DNA from: Bacteroidota bacterium | Lineage (GTDB): Bacteria > Bacteroidota > Bacteroidia > Sphingobacteriales > Sphingobacteriaceae | NCBI GenBank assembly: GCA_018266915.1 | Contig: JAFDZM010000063.1 | Span: 1-64,000 of the forward strand | Direction of reading: 5' to 3' | DNA length: 64,000 nucleotides | Part shown: positions 1 to 8,638 of the stretch, one piece after another | Numbering within the stretch: the stretch's first letter is position 1 | Layout of the letters: every line of letters begins with the position of its first letter | Made by a program: the position numbers and the translations under genes | The notes under the pieces: generated by a model | Databases searched by the model: none | What the model was told of the DNA's origin: nothing | Seen by the model: the letters and a program-made list of their open reading frames with translations, nothing else

Positions 1-76
1 ACAACAACAACAATATTCATTAGGTATCTACTAATTTTATCCAAAGGATGGAGCCTAATTCCTTGCTGTTTTTTTT

Positions 77-153
77 CTATAAACAGGGCGCTCCGATGGA
101 GCGGTTTTAATGTCGCTTGCTTATAAATTCCGTTAGGAATATCCTGTTTATAG
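77..153. repeat. REP/MITE-like modular repeat, copy A
   Basis: The unit is bounded by a perfect 11-bp inverted repeat, CTATAAACAGG at 77-87 and CCTGTTTATAG at 143-153. Inside are two small hairpins, GCTCC-GAT-GGAGC (90-102) and ATTCC-GTTA-GGAAT (127-140), separated by a variable core. Copy B at 253-338 has the same modules in the same order but a different core, so this is a defined element and not chance symmetry. There is no coding capacity. It resembles REP/BIME-type elements; the mobilising enzyme is unknown. Confidence 0.7.
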
Positions 154-213
154 CACTCACGATTACTAAGCTAAGCCGCGATAGGGATTAATCCAATTGC
201 AAAGCGAATAATT

Positions 214-379
214 AGGAGGCTCCGATGGAGCCCGTCGCCTGGGGTTGATTTTCTATAAACAGGGTGCTCCCATGGAGCATTATATATTGGTTAGCTGCAA
301 TTTTGATTAGCATTCCGTTAGGAATATCCTGTTTATAGCACGTTTCCCTACCAATATTTTGGCTCCATCGGAGCCTCCT
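214..379. repeat. Outer inverted repeat enclosing copy B
   Basis: A 19-bp perfect inverted repeat, AGGAGGCTCCGATGGAGCC at 214-232 and its complement at 361-379, surrounds copy B of the modular repeat. Each arm also contains the GCTCC-GAT-GGAGC hairpin found inside the unit. The nested arrangement is what a BIME-like composite would show. Copy A lacks this outer pair. Confidence 0.6.
253..338. repeat. REP/MITE-like modular repeat, copy B
   Basis: This is the second copy of the element at 77-153, in the same orientation. The terminal inverted repeat is at 253-263 and 328-338, the hairpin GCTCC-CAT-GGAGC at 266-278, and ATTCC-GTTA-GGAAT at 312-325. The loop of the first hairpin differs from copy A (CAT instead of GAT) while the stem is unchanged, and the core is unrelated in sequence and about 10 bp longer. 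Conserved ends around a divergent core suggest selection on the folded ends. Confidence 0.7.
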
Positions 380-432
380 ATACTCTGCTTTTCCCATTTT
401 CAACTTTTTTTTCCACATTTAGGATTTTTCCC

Positions 433-440
433 TACATTTG
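433..440 (+). promoter_or_regulatory. -7 element of the yceD-rpmF-plsX promoter
   Basis: TACATTTG matches the Bacteroidota -7 consensus TAnnTTTG. A T-rich stretch lies about 20 bp upstream in place of a clear TTTG -33 box. The element overlaps the TTG at 438 that would otherwise be an upstream start codon, and therefore favours the TTG at 459 as the real start. Confidence 0.5.
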
Positions 441-458
441 CGGGCTAATTGTCGCTCA

Positions 459-977
459 TTGAAATCGCTCAAAACATATTCGATTCCTTTTACCGGCCTC
501 AAGCTGGGAAAGCACTTTTTTGACTATGTGATCAAAGACGAATTTTTTGACGAAATGGACTATTCCATCGTCAAAAAGGCTGATCTTCAGTGCAAAGTGG
601 AGCTGGACAAGCAGGAAACCATGCTCATCCTGAACTTCCATATTTATGGAACCATCACGATGACATGCGATAAATGCCTGGCCGAATATCCGCATCCTGT
701 TGATGTTCATGAGCAGCAGATCGCCAAATTTGCCGAAGAGGAAATTGACGAAGACGAAGAAATCATCACCCTGAACAAGAATGATCACGAGATCAATATT
801 GCGGGTTTGATATATGAATACATAAATGTTGCGGCTCCTTTTATAGCAGTTTGCAACGACGAGGGGAACACGCCTTACTGCGATAAGGAGATGATCGAAA
901 GATTAAATCAGTTATCGGCTAAAGGCGGTGACGATGACAAAACGGATCCAAGGTGGGACGTTTTGAAGAATATTTAA
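459..977 (+). CDS. YceD/DUF177 family protein
   Basis: This is a DUF177 (YceD) protein, the family encoded immediately upstream of ribosomal protein L32 in most bacteria. Its role is unclear; links to rRNA or ribosome assembly have been suggested for the family. The Cys pair in the CDKCLAEY stretch and the acidic segment around residues 95-110 fit. I take TTG at 459, giving MKSLKTYSIPF, the usual opening of the family in this lineage, because the upstream TTG at 438 lies inside the -7 promoter element. The product is 172 residues. It is the first gene of the yceD-rpmF-plsX-fabH block, 18 bp before rpmF. Confidence 0.85.
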   Translation: MKSLKTYSIPFTGLKLGKHFFDYVIKDEFFDEMDYSIVKKADLQCKVELDKQETMLILNFHIYGTITMTCDKCLAEYPHPVDVHEQQIAKFAEEEIDEDEEIITLNKNDHEINIAGLIYEYINVAAPFIAVCNDEGNTPYCDKEMIERLNQLSAKGGDDDKTDPRWDVLKNI

Positions 978-995
978 TTGATAATTTAGGAAGTT

Positions 996-1187
996 ATGCC
1001 ACATCCAAAACGGAAATTCTCAAAATCAAGGACAGCAAAGCGTAGAACACACTACAAAGCTGAAGCGCCTACTTTAACTACTTGTAAAACTACTGGTGCA
1101 GTACATTTGCCTCACAGAGCTTATACTGTTGACGGTAACTTATACTACAACGGCAAAGTCCTTATCGAAAACACTGCAACAGCCTAA
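996..1187 (+). CDS. rpmF: Large ribosomal subunit protein bL32
   Basis: The 63-residue product opens [20 protein letters not shown], the standard bL32 N-terminus, and contains the LPHRAY segment. Zinc-binding versions of bL32 carry two CxxC pairs; this protein has a single Cys (in TTCKTT), so it is the zinc-independent form. The gene sits 18 bp after yceD and 15 bp before plsX, as in many bacteria, which couples ribosome and phospholipid synthesis genes. There is no clear Shine-Dalgarno sequence. Confidence 0.97.
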   Translation: MPHPKRKFSKSRTAKRRTHYKAEAPTLTTCKTTGAVHLPHRAYTVDGNLYYNGKVLIENTATA

Positions 1188-1202
1188 GTTTAATTTTCAT
1201 AT

Positions 1203-2141
1203 ATGAAGATTGGCTTAGATATTATGGGCGGTGATTTTGCTCCCAAGGCGACGGTGCTGGGAGCAATAGCGGCTTATAAGGCTTTGTCGGGCAACCAAAA
1301 ACTGGTGCTCATAGGCGATAAGGAAATTGCCCTGTCCATTCTTCATGAAAATAACTTTAGCCCCGACCATTTCGAGTTTGTACACACAACCGAGGTGATC
1401 GGCATGGGCGAACACCCAACCAAAGCGGTAGTTCAAAAGCCTGACTCTAGTATTAGTGTAGGTTTCCGCATGCTTAAGGACGGCGAAATACAAGCCTTCT
1501 CATCAGCGGGAAACACAGGCGCGATGCTGGTCGGTTCCATGTTCAGCGTAAAAGCCATACCGGGCGTATCCCGCCCTGCAATGACAACCATAGTACCCAA
1601 ACTGAAAGGCGGTTTGGGTATTTTGTTAGATGTAGGTGCCAATGCAGACTGCAAGGCCGAAAACCTGTTGCAGTTTGGTATCCTGGGCAGCCTTTTCGCA
1701 GAATCGGTTTATAACATACCCAATCCACGCGTTGCGCTGGTGAATATTGGCGAGGAAGAAGAGAAAGGCAATATACTTTGCCAGGCAGCTTTCCCACTGA
1801 TGAAGGAAAACAAGCAGTTCAACTTTATCGGGAACGTTGAGGGACGCGACTTTTTCAACGAAAGCGCCGATGTATACGTAGCCGATGGTTTTACCGGGAA
1901 CGTGGTGCTGAAAATGGCTGAATCATTTTATGTGATGGGCCTGAAACTGAAGCTCGAACATGAGTTTTTCGGGCGCTTTAACTACGAGCAATACGGTGGC
2001 AGCCCGATATTAGGTATCAATGCACCGGTAGTGGTGGGGCATGGGATATCAAGTCCCGAAGCGATCAAAAACATGGTTCTCCTGTCAAGAGACATGTTTG
2101 AGAGCGATCTGATAAATAAAATAAAAAAAGCATTTCAATAA
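1203..2141 (+). CDS. plsX: Phosphate acyltransferase PlsX
   Basis: PlsX converts acyl-ACP and phosphate to acyl-phosphate, the donor for PlsY in phosphatidic acid synthesis, at the inner face of the membrane. The N-terminus KIGLDIMGGDFAPKA and the motifs ISVGFRMLKDGEIQAFSSAGNTGA and ADGFTGNVVLKMAE are diagnostic. At 312 residues it is slightly shorter than the E. coli enzyme but complete. It lies between rpmF and fabH with gaps of 15 bp, so the genes are almost certainly co-transcribed. Confidence 0.97.
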   Translation: MKIGLDIMGGDFAPKATVLGAIAAYKALSGNQKLVLIGDKEIALSILHENNFSPDHFEFVHTTEVIGMGEHPTKAVVQKPDSSISVGFRMLKDGEIQAFSSAGNTGAMLVGSMFSVKAIPGVSRPAMTTIVPKLKGGLGILLDVGANADCKAENLLQFGILGSLFAESVYNIPNPRVALVNIGEEEEKGNILCQAAFPLMKENKQFNFIGNVEGRDFFNESADVYVADGFTGNVVLKMAESFYVMGLKLKLEHEFFGRFNYEQYGGSPILGINAPVVVGHGISSPEAIKNMVLLSRDMFESDLINKIKKAFQ

Positions 2142-2156
2142 AATCTACATATAGAA

Positions 2157-3146
2157 ATGAATAAAATTCATGCTGCAATTACTGCTGTGAATGGATATGT
2201 TCCCGATTATGTTTTAACAAACCATGAACTGGAAACAATGGTGGAAACGAATGATGAATGGATAACCACCCGCACAGGCATAAAAGAGCGCAGAATACAA
2301 AAAGGCGAAGGCCTTGCAACATCAGATATGGCGGTTCACGCTGTTGAAGGGTTGCTGAAGAAGAGAGGGATCAGTGCTGAAGAAATAGAATTGATCATAT
2401 TTTGTACTACTACTCCCGATATGCCGTTCCCGGCTACGGCGAATATACTGGCTGATAAAATTGGTGCTAAAAATGCGTGGGGGTACGATCTGCAAGCAGC
2501 CTGTTCAGGCTTTATCTTCGGATTGGCTACAGGCGCACAATTCATCGAAAGTGGAAAACACACAAAAGTTCTGGTAGTAGGCGGCGATAAAATGTCGTCT
2601 ATCGTAAACTATAAAGACCGCGCAACCTGCATCATTTTTGGTGATGGCTGCGGCGCTGCTTTGTTGGAACCAAATACCGAAGGCTACGGCATTATCGACT
2701 CTATCCTGAAAAGTGATGGCGCAGGTCGTGCCTATCTTCACCAGAAAGCTGGCGGATCTTTAAAACCTGCATCACACGAAACGGTGGATGCTTTGGAGCA
2801 TTATGCATATCAAGAGGGTCAGGCAGTATTCAAGTTCGCAGTGACCAATATGGCCGATGTTGCTGCCGAAGTAATGGAACGCAATAACCTGAAATCAGAT
2901 GATATTGCCTGGCTGGTTCCGCACCAGGCAAACAAACGCATTATTGATGCAACTGCCAACCGTACCGGTGTAAGCGCTGATAAGGTGATCATCAACATTG
3001 AGCGTTACGGCAATACCACCAACGGAACCATTCCGCTTTGTTTGTGGGAGTGGGAAAGTAAATTTAAAAAGGGAGATAACCTGATACTGGCTGCCTTTGG
3101 TGGCGGCTTTACCTGGGGTTCGATCTATTTAAAATGGGCCTATTGA
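2157..3146 (+). CDS. fabH: 3-oxoacyl-ACP synthase III (KAS III)
   Basis: FabH condenses acetyl-CoA (or branched acyl-CoA) with malonyl-ACP to start fatty-acid synthesis. The catalytic triad is visible: Cys116 in QAACSGF, His256 in VPHQANKR and Asn286 in YGNTTNGT. The 329-residue length is normal. Bacteroidota of this family make mainly iso-branched fatty acids, so branched primers are plausible substrates; that is inference. It follows plsX by 15 bp, and a repeat-rich gap then separates it from accB. Confidence 0.96.
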   Translation: MNKIHAAITAVNGYVPDYVLTNHELETMVETNDEWITTRTGIKERRIQKGEGLATSDMAVHAVEGLLKKRGISAEEIELIIFCTTTPDMPFPATANILADKIGAKNAWGYDLQAACSGFIFGLATGAQFIESGKHTKVLVVGGDKMSSIVNYKDRATCIIFGDGCGAALLEPNTEGYGIIDSILKSDGAGRAYLHQKAGGSLKPASHETVDALEHYAYQEGQAVFKFAVTNMADVAAEVMERNNLKSDDIAWLVPHQANKRIIDATANRTGVSADKVIINIERYGNTTNGTIPLCLWEWESKFKKGDNLILAAFGGGFTWGSIYLKWAY

Positions 3147-3345
3147 TTTGATGTGCAGATGAGTGAATGTGCAGATATGCAAATGCTTTAATTTTTGTAC
3201 AACCATTTATTTGAACTTTATTAAATATGTTTTGTTATTTTGCTAAGAACTAACTATTAAAAGAACCAGCCAAACATCTGCATATCTGCACATCTGCATA
3301 TTTTCACATCAAAATCTGCAATTTGCACATCTGCACATTAACATA
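3147..3345. repeat. TGCAGATG-type short-unit inverted repeat island
   Basis: The gap between fabH and accB is built from degenerate copies of TGCAGATG/TGCAAATG on the left (about 3150-3185) and their complements CATCTGCA, ATATCTGCACATC on the right (about 3270-3345). The halves could pair into a long imperfect hairpin. The same unit recurs after accB (3880-3974) and nowhere else that I noticed. It probably acts as a terminator or transcript-end stabiliser after fabH. Confidence 0.6.
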
Positions 3346-3353
3346 TAACTTAG
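3322..3353 (+). promoter_or_regulatory. accB promoter
   Basis: TTTG at 3322-3325 is followed after exactly 20 bp by TAACTTAG at 3346-3353. This fits the Bacteroidota pattern TTTG-N19..21-TAnnTTTG with one change in the -7 box. The accB ATG lies 37 bp downstream. It suggests that accB, and probably accC, is started separately from fabH. The -33 box lies inside the repeat island. Confidence 0.5.
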
Positions 3354-3390
3354 ATATAATCTTTTATCCAAAACCAATTCATTCCACTAT

Positions 3391-3879
3391 ATGGATATCA
3401 AACAAATTCAGGACCTTATACGCTTTGTCTCAAAGTCGGGGGTAAATGAAGTTTCAATTGAACAGAACGATTTCAAGATTACAATAAAAACTAACCAGGC
3501 TCCGACGTATGTTACAGCAAACCTTCCGGCTGAAGGTGCACCGTCATATGTTGCCCCGGCCCCAATAGCTGCAGCTCCTTCGGCTGCTCCTGCAATTGCC
3601 GCTGTTGCTCCTGAGGCCCCTGCTGCTGATACTTCGAAACTGATTACTGTAAGATCGCCGATGATCGGTACCTTCTACCGCTCGTCATCGCCTGATAAAC
3701 CAATGTTTGTAAATGTTGGCGACGAGATCAAACCAGGTTCGGTTGTGTGTATCATAGAAGCGATGAAATTGTTTAACGAGATCGAATCAGAAGTTTCGGG
3801 CCGTGTTGTGAAAATATTGGTTGACAACGCTTCACCTGTTGAGTACGACCAGCCATTGTTTTTGGTTGAACCTGTTTAA
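3391..3879 (+). CDS. accB: Biotin carboxyl carrier protein of acetyl-CoA carboxylase
   Basis: AccB carries the biotin that shuttles carboxyl groups from AccC to the carboxyltransferase. The order is an N-terminal domain ([12 protein letters not shown]), an Ala/Pro-rich linker at about residues 48-78, and a C-terminal biotinyl domain with the biotinylated Lys126 in IEAMKLFNE and the GTFYRS loop. The 162-residue length is typical. accC follows after 95 bp of repeat-rich spacer. Confidence 0.97.
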   Translation: MDIKQIQDLIRFVSKSGVNEVSIEQNDFKITIKTNQAPTYVTANLPAEGAPSYVAPAPIAAAPSAAPAIAAVAPEAPAADTSKLITVRSPMIGTFYRSSSPDKPMFVNVGDEIKPGSVVCIIEAMKLFNEIESEVSGRVVKILVDNASPVEYDQPLFLVEPV

Positions 3880-3974
3880 TATGCAAATGTGCAGATGTGC
3901 GGATGTGCAAATGAGCAAATCTGCATACTTTCACATCTGCACATCCGCACATTTGTAATCTGCACATTAAAACT
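3880..3974. repeat. TGCAGATG-type repeat island between accB and accC
   Basis: The spacer consists of ATGTGCAGATGTGCGGATGTGC-like units on the left and complementary CACATCTGCACATCCGCACA units on the right, which can fold into a long hairpin. It uses the same unit as the fabH-accB gap. If transcribed, it would place a structured element between two subunits of one enzyme, where it could set their relative expression. Confidence 0.6.
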
Positions 3975-5315
3975 ATGTTTAAAAAAATATTAATAGCTAA
4001 CCGTGGTGAAATTGCCCTTCGCATTATCCGTACTTGCAAGGAGATGGGCATTAAAACCGTAGCTGTATATTCTACCGTCGACAGGGACAGCCTGCATGTA
4101 CGTTTTGCTGATGAAGCCGTATGCATTGGTCCCCCTGCCAGCCGCGATTCGTATTTGAATATCCCCAACCTGATATCTGCTGCTGAACTTACCAATGCCG
4201 ATGCCATCCATCCTGGCTATGGGTTCTTGTCAGAAAATGCCAAGTTTTCGGCTATCTGCGCAGAATATGGTATCAAATTTATTGGCGCTACTGCCGACCA
4301 GATCAACGCGATGGGCGATAAGGCATCAGCCAAAGCAACCATGAAAAAAGCGGGTGTTCCTACAATTCCCGGTTCCGAAGGTTTATTAACCGACGTAAAA
4401 GAAGGTATCGCCGTAGCCAACAAAATAGGTTACCCAGTTATCCTGAAAGCTACTGCGGGTGGTGGTGGCCGTGGTATGCGTTTGGTTTGGAAAGATGAGG
4501 AGTTTGAACCAGCCTGGGATTCGGCGCGTGCTGAGTCTGCTGCTGCATTCGGTAACGATGGTATCTACCTTGAAAAATATGTAGAAGACCCACGCCACAT
4601 CGAAATTCAGGTGGTAGGCGACCAATACGGCAAAGTTTGTCACCTTTCAGAACGTGACTGCTCTATACAACGCCGTCACCAAAAGCTGGTAGAAGAATCG
4701 CCATCGCCATTTATGACCGAAAAGCTTCGCAAGAAAATGGGCGATGCGGCTATAAAAGGAGCAAAAGCAGTAAAATATGAAGGTGCAGGTACCATCGAGT
4801 TTTTGGTGGACAAACACCGCAACTTCTATTTTATGGAGATGAACACCCGTATCCAGGTAGAGCACCCGGTTACCGAAGAGGTGATCAACTTCGACCTGAT
4901 CAAAGAGCAAATCAAAGTTGCTGCAGGTATTCCAATCTCAGGTAAAAACTACGAGCCAACAATGCACGCTATCGAGTGTCGTATCAATGCGGAGGATCCG
5001 TTTAATAACTTCCGTCCTGCTCCGGGCAGGATTACCAATTTCCATTCACCGGGTGGTCATGGTGTCCGGATAGATACACACGTGTACTCTGGTTATGTGA
5101 TTCCGCCAAACTACGACTCGATGATCGCTAAAGTGATCTGCGTGGCTCAAACCCGCGAAGAAGCTTTAAGCACCATGGAGCGCGCGTTGAGCGAATTTGT
5201 GATTGAAGGCATTAAAACTACCATACCTTTCCATTTAAAATTACTGCAGGACCCTAACTTCCGTGCGGGTAATTTTACCACCAAGTTTATGGAAACCTTT
5301 GAATTCACCAAATAA
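3975..5315 (+). CDS. accC: Biotin carboxylase subunit of acetyl-CoA carboxylase
   Basis: AccC carboxylates biotin on AccB using ATP and bicarbonate. It shows the N-terminal [17 protein letters not shown], the glycine-rich ATP-grasp loop [26 protein letters not shown], the active-site segment [16 protein letters not shown], and the C-terminal biotin carboxylase domain. The 446-residue length is normal. The gene ends at a hairpin terminator (5346-5376). The carboxyltransferase genes are not in the window. Confidence 0.97.
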   Translation: MFKKILIANRGEIALRIIRTCKEMGIKTVAVYSTVDRDSLHVRFADEAVCIGPPASRDSYLNIPNLISAAELTNADAIHPGYGFLSENAKFSAICAEYGIKFIGATADQINAMGDKASAKATMKKAGVPTIPGSEGLLTDVKEGIAVANKIGYPVILKATAGGGGRGMRLVWKDEEFEPAWDSARAESAAAFGNDGIYLEKYVEDPRHIEIQVVGDQYGKVCHLSERDCSIQRRHQKLVEESPSPFMTEKLRKKMGDAAIKGAKAVKYEGAGTIEFLVDKHRNFYFMEMNTRIQVEHPVTEEVINFDLIKEQIKVAAGIPISGKNYEPTMHAIECRINAEDPFNNFRPAPGRITNFHSPGGHGVRIDTHVYSGYVIPPNYDSMIAKVICVAQTREEALSTMERALSEFVIEGIKTTIPFHLKLLQDPNFRAGNFTTKFMETFEFTK

Positions 5316-5345
5316 ACAATCCACTGTAATAAAATAAATCGTAAA

Positions 5346-5376
5346 TAGCATTCTGATTAACGGAATGCTATTTTTG
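5346..5376 (+). terminator. Terminator after accC
   Basis: The stem TAGCATTC (5346-5353) pairs with GAATGCTA (5363-5370), followed by TTTTTG. The 3' part, TATTTTTG at 5369-5376, also matches the -7 consensus and ends 7 nt before the tatC ATG, so one short segment may end one transcript and start the next. Confidence 0.6.
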
Positions 5377-5383
5377 TACGGCA

Positions 5384-6253
5384 ATGAGTAAAACAAGCGA
5401 TAAGCTAATAAAGGCAATAAAGGATAAAAGCAAGAATTTAGAAGGCGAAATGTCCTTTTTTGACCATTTGGAAGAATTAAGATGGCATTTGATCCGTTCG
5501 GCACTGGCCATTGTTGTATTTACCATTGTTGTTTTCGCTTTTTATAGCTGGATTTACGATAACATTATCATGGCCCCCAGCAAGTCAGACTTCTGGACTT
5601 TCAGGATGATGTGTGACCTGGGTAAAATCCTTCATCGTGATATGTGCCCCGGTAAGATCAATATTCAATTGATCAACACAGAAATGGCGGGTCAGTTTAC
5701 TCTGCAAATTGACTCTTCTTTGATGATAGGTTTGGTATTGGGCATCCCTTATTTATTGTATGAGATCTGGCTGTTTGTTAAGCCAGCACTGCACGATAAA
5801 GAAAAGAAAGCTGCCAGCGGATTTGTTTTCTACGCTTCTATCTTATTTTTATGCGGTGTGATGTTCGGTTATTTCGTGATCACACCTGTGTCCCTTAACT
5901 TCCTGGCGGGTTACACGGTAAGTACACAGATACAAAACTTATTTTCTATAGATTCTTATATTTCTTCCGTTTCAACACTGACCATTGCAACGGGTTTGGT
6001 TTTTGAGTTGCCTATCCTGGTTTACATCCTTTCAAATTTGGGTATCCTGACACCTAAATTCATGAAGGAAAGCCGCCGTTATGCAATTGTAATCATCCTG
6101 ATCATTGCCGCTGTGGTAACTCCTACGCCTGATATGCTGACTATGACCGTTGTTGCTATCCCGCTATACTTATTATATGAATTAAGTATAGGAGTGGCCG
6201 CTTCTGTTCAGAAAAGGAAGAAAAAGCGTGAAGAAGAGGCAGATGCTGCATAA
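5384..6253 (+). CDS. tatC: Sec-independent translocase subunit TatC
   Basis: TatC is the membrane receptor for twin-arginine signal peptides. The MSFFDHLEELRWHLIRSA segment, with the conserved Glu in LEELR, and about six hydrophobic helices identify it. At 289 residues it carries a basic, Glu-rich tail (KRKKKREEE) and a longer first periplasmic loop than E. coli TatC. tatA is not in the window. Two proteins at 23125 and 24063 have RRxFIQ-type Tat signals and are likely clients. Confidence 0.96.
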   Translation: MSKTSDKLIKAIKDKSKNLEGEMSFFDHLEELRWHLIRSALAIVVFTIVVFAFYSWIYDNIIMAPSKSDFWTFRMMCDLGKILHRDMCPGKINIQLINTEMAGQFTLQIDSSLMIGLVLGIPYLLYEIWLFVKPALHDKEKKAASGFVFYASILFLCGVMFGYFVITPVSLNFLAGYTVSTQIQNLFSIDSYISSVSTLTIATGLVFELPILVYILSNLGILTPKFMKESRRYAIVIILIIAAVVTPTPDMLTMTVVAIPLYLLYELSIGVAASVQKRKKKREEEADAA

Positions 6254-6317
6254 TCTGTAAAAGCTTTCTAACAAAATCTTTACCTTCGTTGCTTGAATTT
6301 ATAAATAGATTTGAGTG

Positions 6318-6752
6318 ATGAATAACACCCTGAAGATTGCTATTGGCGCGGACCACGCCGGCTTTGATTATAAAGAAGCGATAGCCAAGTGGCTGAATGC
6401 AGATAACCTGAAAGATTTTGGCACTTACTCATCGGCTTCGGCTGATTATCCTGACTTTGCACACCCGGTTGCCTCTGCTGTTGAAAGTGGTGAGTTTGAT
6501 TATGGCATACTGGTTTGCGGTAGTGCAAATGGCGTAGCTATTACTGCCAATAAGCACCAGGGCATTCGTGCAGCCATTTGCTGGAACGAAGAGTTAGCTT
6601 CGTTGGCACGCAAGCATAACAATGCCAATATCGTGTGCATCCCTGCCCGTTTTATTTCGATAGAAGAAGCCGAAAACATCGTGAAGACTTTCCTGGCTAC
6701 CGAGTTTGAAGGCGGCCGTCATGCAAACAGGGTGAATAAGATAGCTTGTTGA
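6318..6752 (+). CDS. rpiB: Ribose-5-phosphate isomerase B
   Basis: RpiB interconverts ribose 5-phosphate and ribulose 5-phosphate in the pentose phosphate pathway. The KIAIGADHAGFDYK start, the active-site Cys in GILVCGSANG and the AITANKHQGIRAA segment are characteristic of the LacAB/RpiB family. I choose ATG at 6318 over GTG at 6315: a -7-like TAGATTTG (6306-6313) ends exactly 4 nt before this ATG, the spacing seen at several other starts here, which predicts a leaderless message. The product has 144 residues. Confidence 0.94.
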   Translation: MNNTLKIAIGADHAGFDYKEAIAKWLNADNLKDFGTYSSASADYPDFAHPVASAVESGEFDYGILVCGSANGVAITANKHQGIRAAICWNEELASLARKHNNANIVCIPARFISIEEAENIVKTFLATEFEGGRHANRVNKIAC

Positions 6753-6820
6753 GAAAATTCTAAATGCTAAGCTCTAAGTTCTAAAGAGTAATTGTAAAAA
6801 GCTCAATATTAACTGAACAT

Positions 6821-8380
6821 ATGACTCAAATGAAAAAACTACCTCTATGCATGGTTGCGCTGTCGCTCACGGCCTGCGCCTATGCACAAAAAAACACTGG
6901 CGATCCGCAGAAGTACGCTAAGTACATTAGTGCCGATGACGCCCGTAAACACCTGAGCATTTTGGCATCAGATGCCTATGAAGGTCGCGAAACCGGCAAG
7001 CCGGGCGCTGACAAAGCCGCCAATTATATTGCAGGTGAATTCAAAAAATTAGGCTTGCAGGCCCCCGTAAATGGCTCTTACTTTTTGGATGTGCCTTTGA
7101 CTGAAAATTCAACCAAAATCAATCTTTCGATAAACGGACAGGACCTTACCAACGGCAAAGACTTCATTGCATCAAGGGGTGCAGCTTCTGACAAACCAGT
7201 AAACGCATCTGAAGTTGTGTTTATCGGCTACGGTACTGATGCTGAAATAGGTACTACCGATCTTACTAATAAAGTATTGTTATGGGTGAATGAGGATAAA
7301 CCGGAAGCAGGTAAAACCCCAAATACCAGCTACCGTTTATCAAACGCACGTACCCAAATCGTGAAAAATCTTCAAAGCAAAAACCCTGCTTTGATATTGG
7401 CAGTAAACGGCGAAATCGCCAATATGCTTAAGCGATTTGGCTCTGGTGCTACCGCCCCTCGTTTGACAATCAAAGCAGATGCAGCTAAACCAGCAAGTAC
7501 ACAGGCTGTCGTATTAAACACTACCCCTGCTATTGCAGACCAAATCCTGAAATCAACAGGAAAAACTTACGATCAGATCAAAACCGGTGCTGCGCAGAGT
7601 TTGAAAGCAGATATCAAATTAAACATCCATAACGAAACCAAAGATGTTAAGGCGGTGGACGTGCTGGGCTTTATGCCGGGTACCGACCTGAAGGATGAAG
7701 TGCTGGTTTTCTCAGCGCATTATGACCACATCGGTTTGGTTGCCGACCCGAATGCAAAAGACAAAGTGAATAATGGCGCTGACGATGATGGTTCAGGCAC
7801 CACTGGTATACTGGAAATTGCCCGTGCATTTTCAGAAGCTAAAAAAGCCGGACATGGCCCGCGCAGAAGCATCCTTTTCCTTGGTAACGTAGGTGAAGAA
7901 AAAGGTTTGTTAGGCTCAGAATATTATACCGATCATCCCGTGTTCCCGTTAGCTAATACCATTACCGATCTGAATATCGATATGATCGGTCGTGTAGGTT
8001 ATGAGTATATCGGCAAGCCGGATTCAGCCAATTACGTGTACACTATCGGTTCTGCTATGCTGAGCAAAGAGTTACACCAGATCAACGAAGAGGCGGACAA
8101 AAAATATGTTAATATTGAACAAGATTATAAATACGATGATCCGAATGATCCGAACCGTTTCTACTACCGTTCAGACCATTACAACTTTGCTAAACACGGT
8201 GTGCCGATCATTTTCTATTTTAACGGCGTTCATGATGATTATCACCAGCCCGGAGACGAAGTAAGCAAGATCAATTTCCCGCTTCTGGCTAAACGTGCAA
8301 CGTTGGTTTATTATACCGGTTGGGAGCTGGCTAACAGGGATAAACGCCCGGTGGTTGATGCTGCTCCTGCGACTAAGTAA
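6821..8380 (+). CDS. Secreted M28-family metallopeptidase
   Basis: This is an exported zinc peptidase of family M28. After a signal sequence with a possible lipobox (LTAC, or cleavage after AYA) comes a PA-domain-like middle part, then the catalytic domain with metal-ligand motifs in order: SAHYDHIG, NGADDDGSGT, VGEEKGLLGS, NIDMIGR and a C-terminal RSDHYNFA. All expected ligands are present, so it should be active on peptides in the periplasm or at the surface. ATG at 6830 is an equally good start and gives a cleaner signal peptide. The gene stands alone, flanked by repeat islands. Confidence 0.88.
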   Translation: MTQMKKLPLCMVALSLTACAYAQKNTGDPQKYAKYISADDARKHLSILASDAYEGRETGKPGADKAANYIAGEFKKLGLQAPVNGSYFLDVPLTENSTKINLSINGQDLTNGKDFIASRGAASDKPVNASEVVFIGYGTDAEIGTTDLTNKVLLWVNEDKPEAGKTPNTSYRLSNARTQIVKNLQSKNPALILAVNGEIANMLKRFGSGATAPRLTIKADAAKPASTQAVVLNTTPAIADQILKSTGKTYDQIKTGAAQSLKADIKLNIHNETKDVKAVDVLGFMPGTDLKDEVLVFSAHYDHIGLVADPNAKDKVNNGADDDGSGTTGILEIARAFSEAKKAGHGPRRSILFLGNVGEEKGLLGSEYYTDHPVFPLANTITDLNIDMIGRVGYEYIGKPDSANYVYTIGSAMLSKELHQINEEADKKYVNIEQDYKYDDPNDPNRFYYRSDHYNFAKHGVPIIFYFNGVHDDYHQPGDEVSKINFPLLAKRATLVYYTGWELANRDKRPVVDAAPATK

Positions 8381-8384
8381 TTAG

Positions 8385-8612
8385 TTAAGTGGTTGATTGA
8401 GTTGATAAGTTATAAGAGCCCTTCAATTCAATCAACTTAAAATGGGCTTGGTGTTCTTTGTGTCTTCTTTGCGCCCTCTGTGGTTAAAACTTTTACCACA
8501 GAGCTAACAGAGAAGGCACAAAGTGGCGCTGAGATTTTATAAAAGCACCTGATTAGGGTCCGCTTAAACCACTCACTTAATCCAACTTAATCAACCCAAT
8601 CAACTCCCTCTA
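8385..8612. repeat. Repeat island with a 29-bp imperfect inverted repeat
   Basis: Two nested layers occur between the peptidase and the lutB-like gene. The outer layer has GTTGATTGAGTTGATAAG-like units at 8385-8415 and complementary AATCAACCCAATCAACT units at 8575-8606. The inner layer is an imperfect inverted repeat, 8456-8484 against 8495-8523, around the motif CTCTGTGGT/ACCACAGAG. Such structure probably ends the peptidase transcript. No ORF is evident. Confidence 0.55.
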
Positions 8613-8638
8613 TAATCAAAAATTCCTAACTTAGCCGC

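Noticed and set aside
438..458. Upstream TTG start for the YceD-like protein
   Set aside because: The TTG lies inside a perfect -7 promoter element and would add residues not typical of the family; TTG at 459 is preferred.
456..788. Minus-strand ORF of 110 residues inside the YceD-like gene
   Set aside because: Antisense to a well supported gene, composition typical of a shadow frame.
3147..3974. Repeats around accB as a CRISPR array
   Set aside because: Units are 7-12 bp, degenerate, without regular spacers and arranged as inverted halves; no cas genes nearby.
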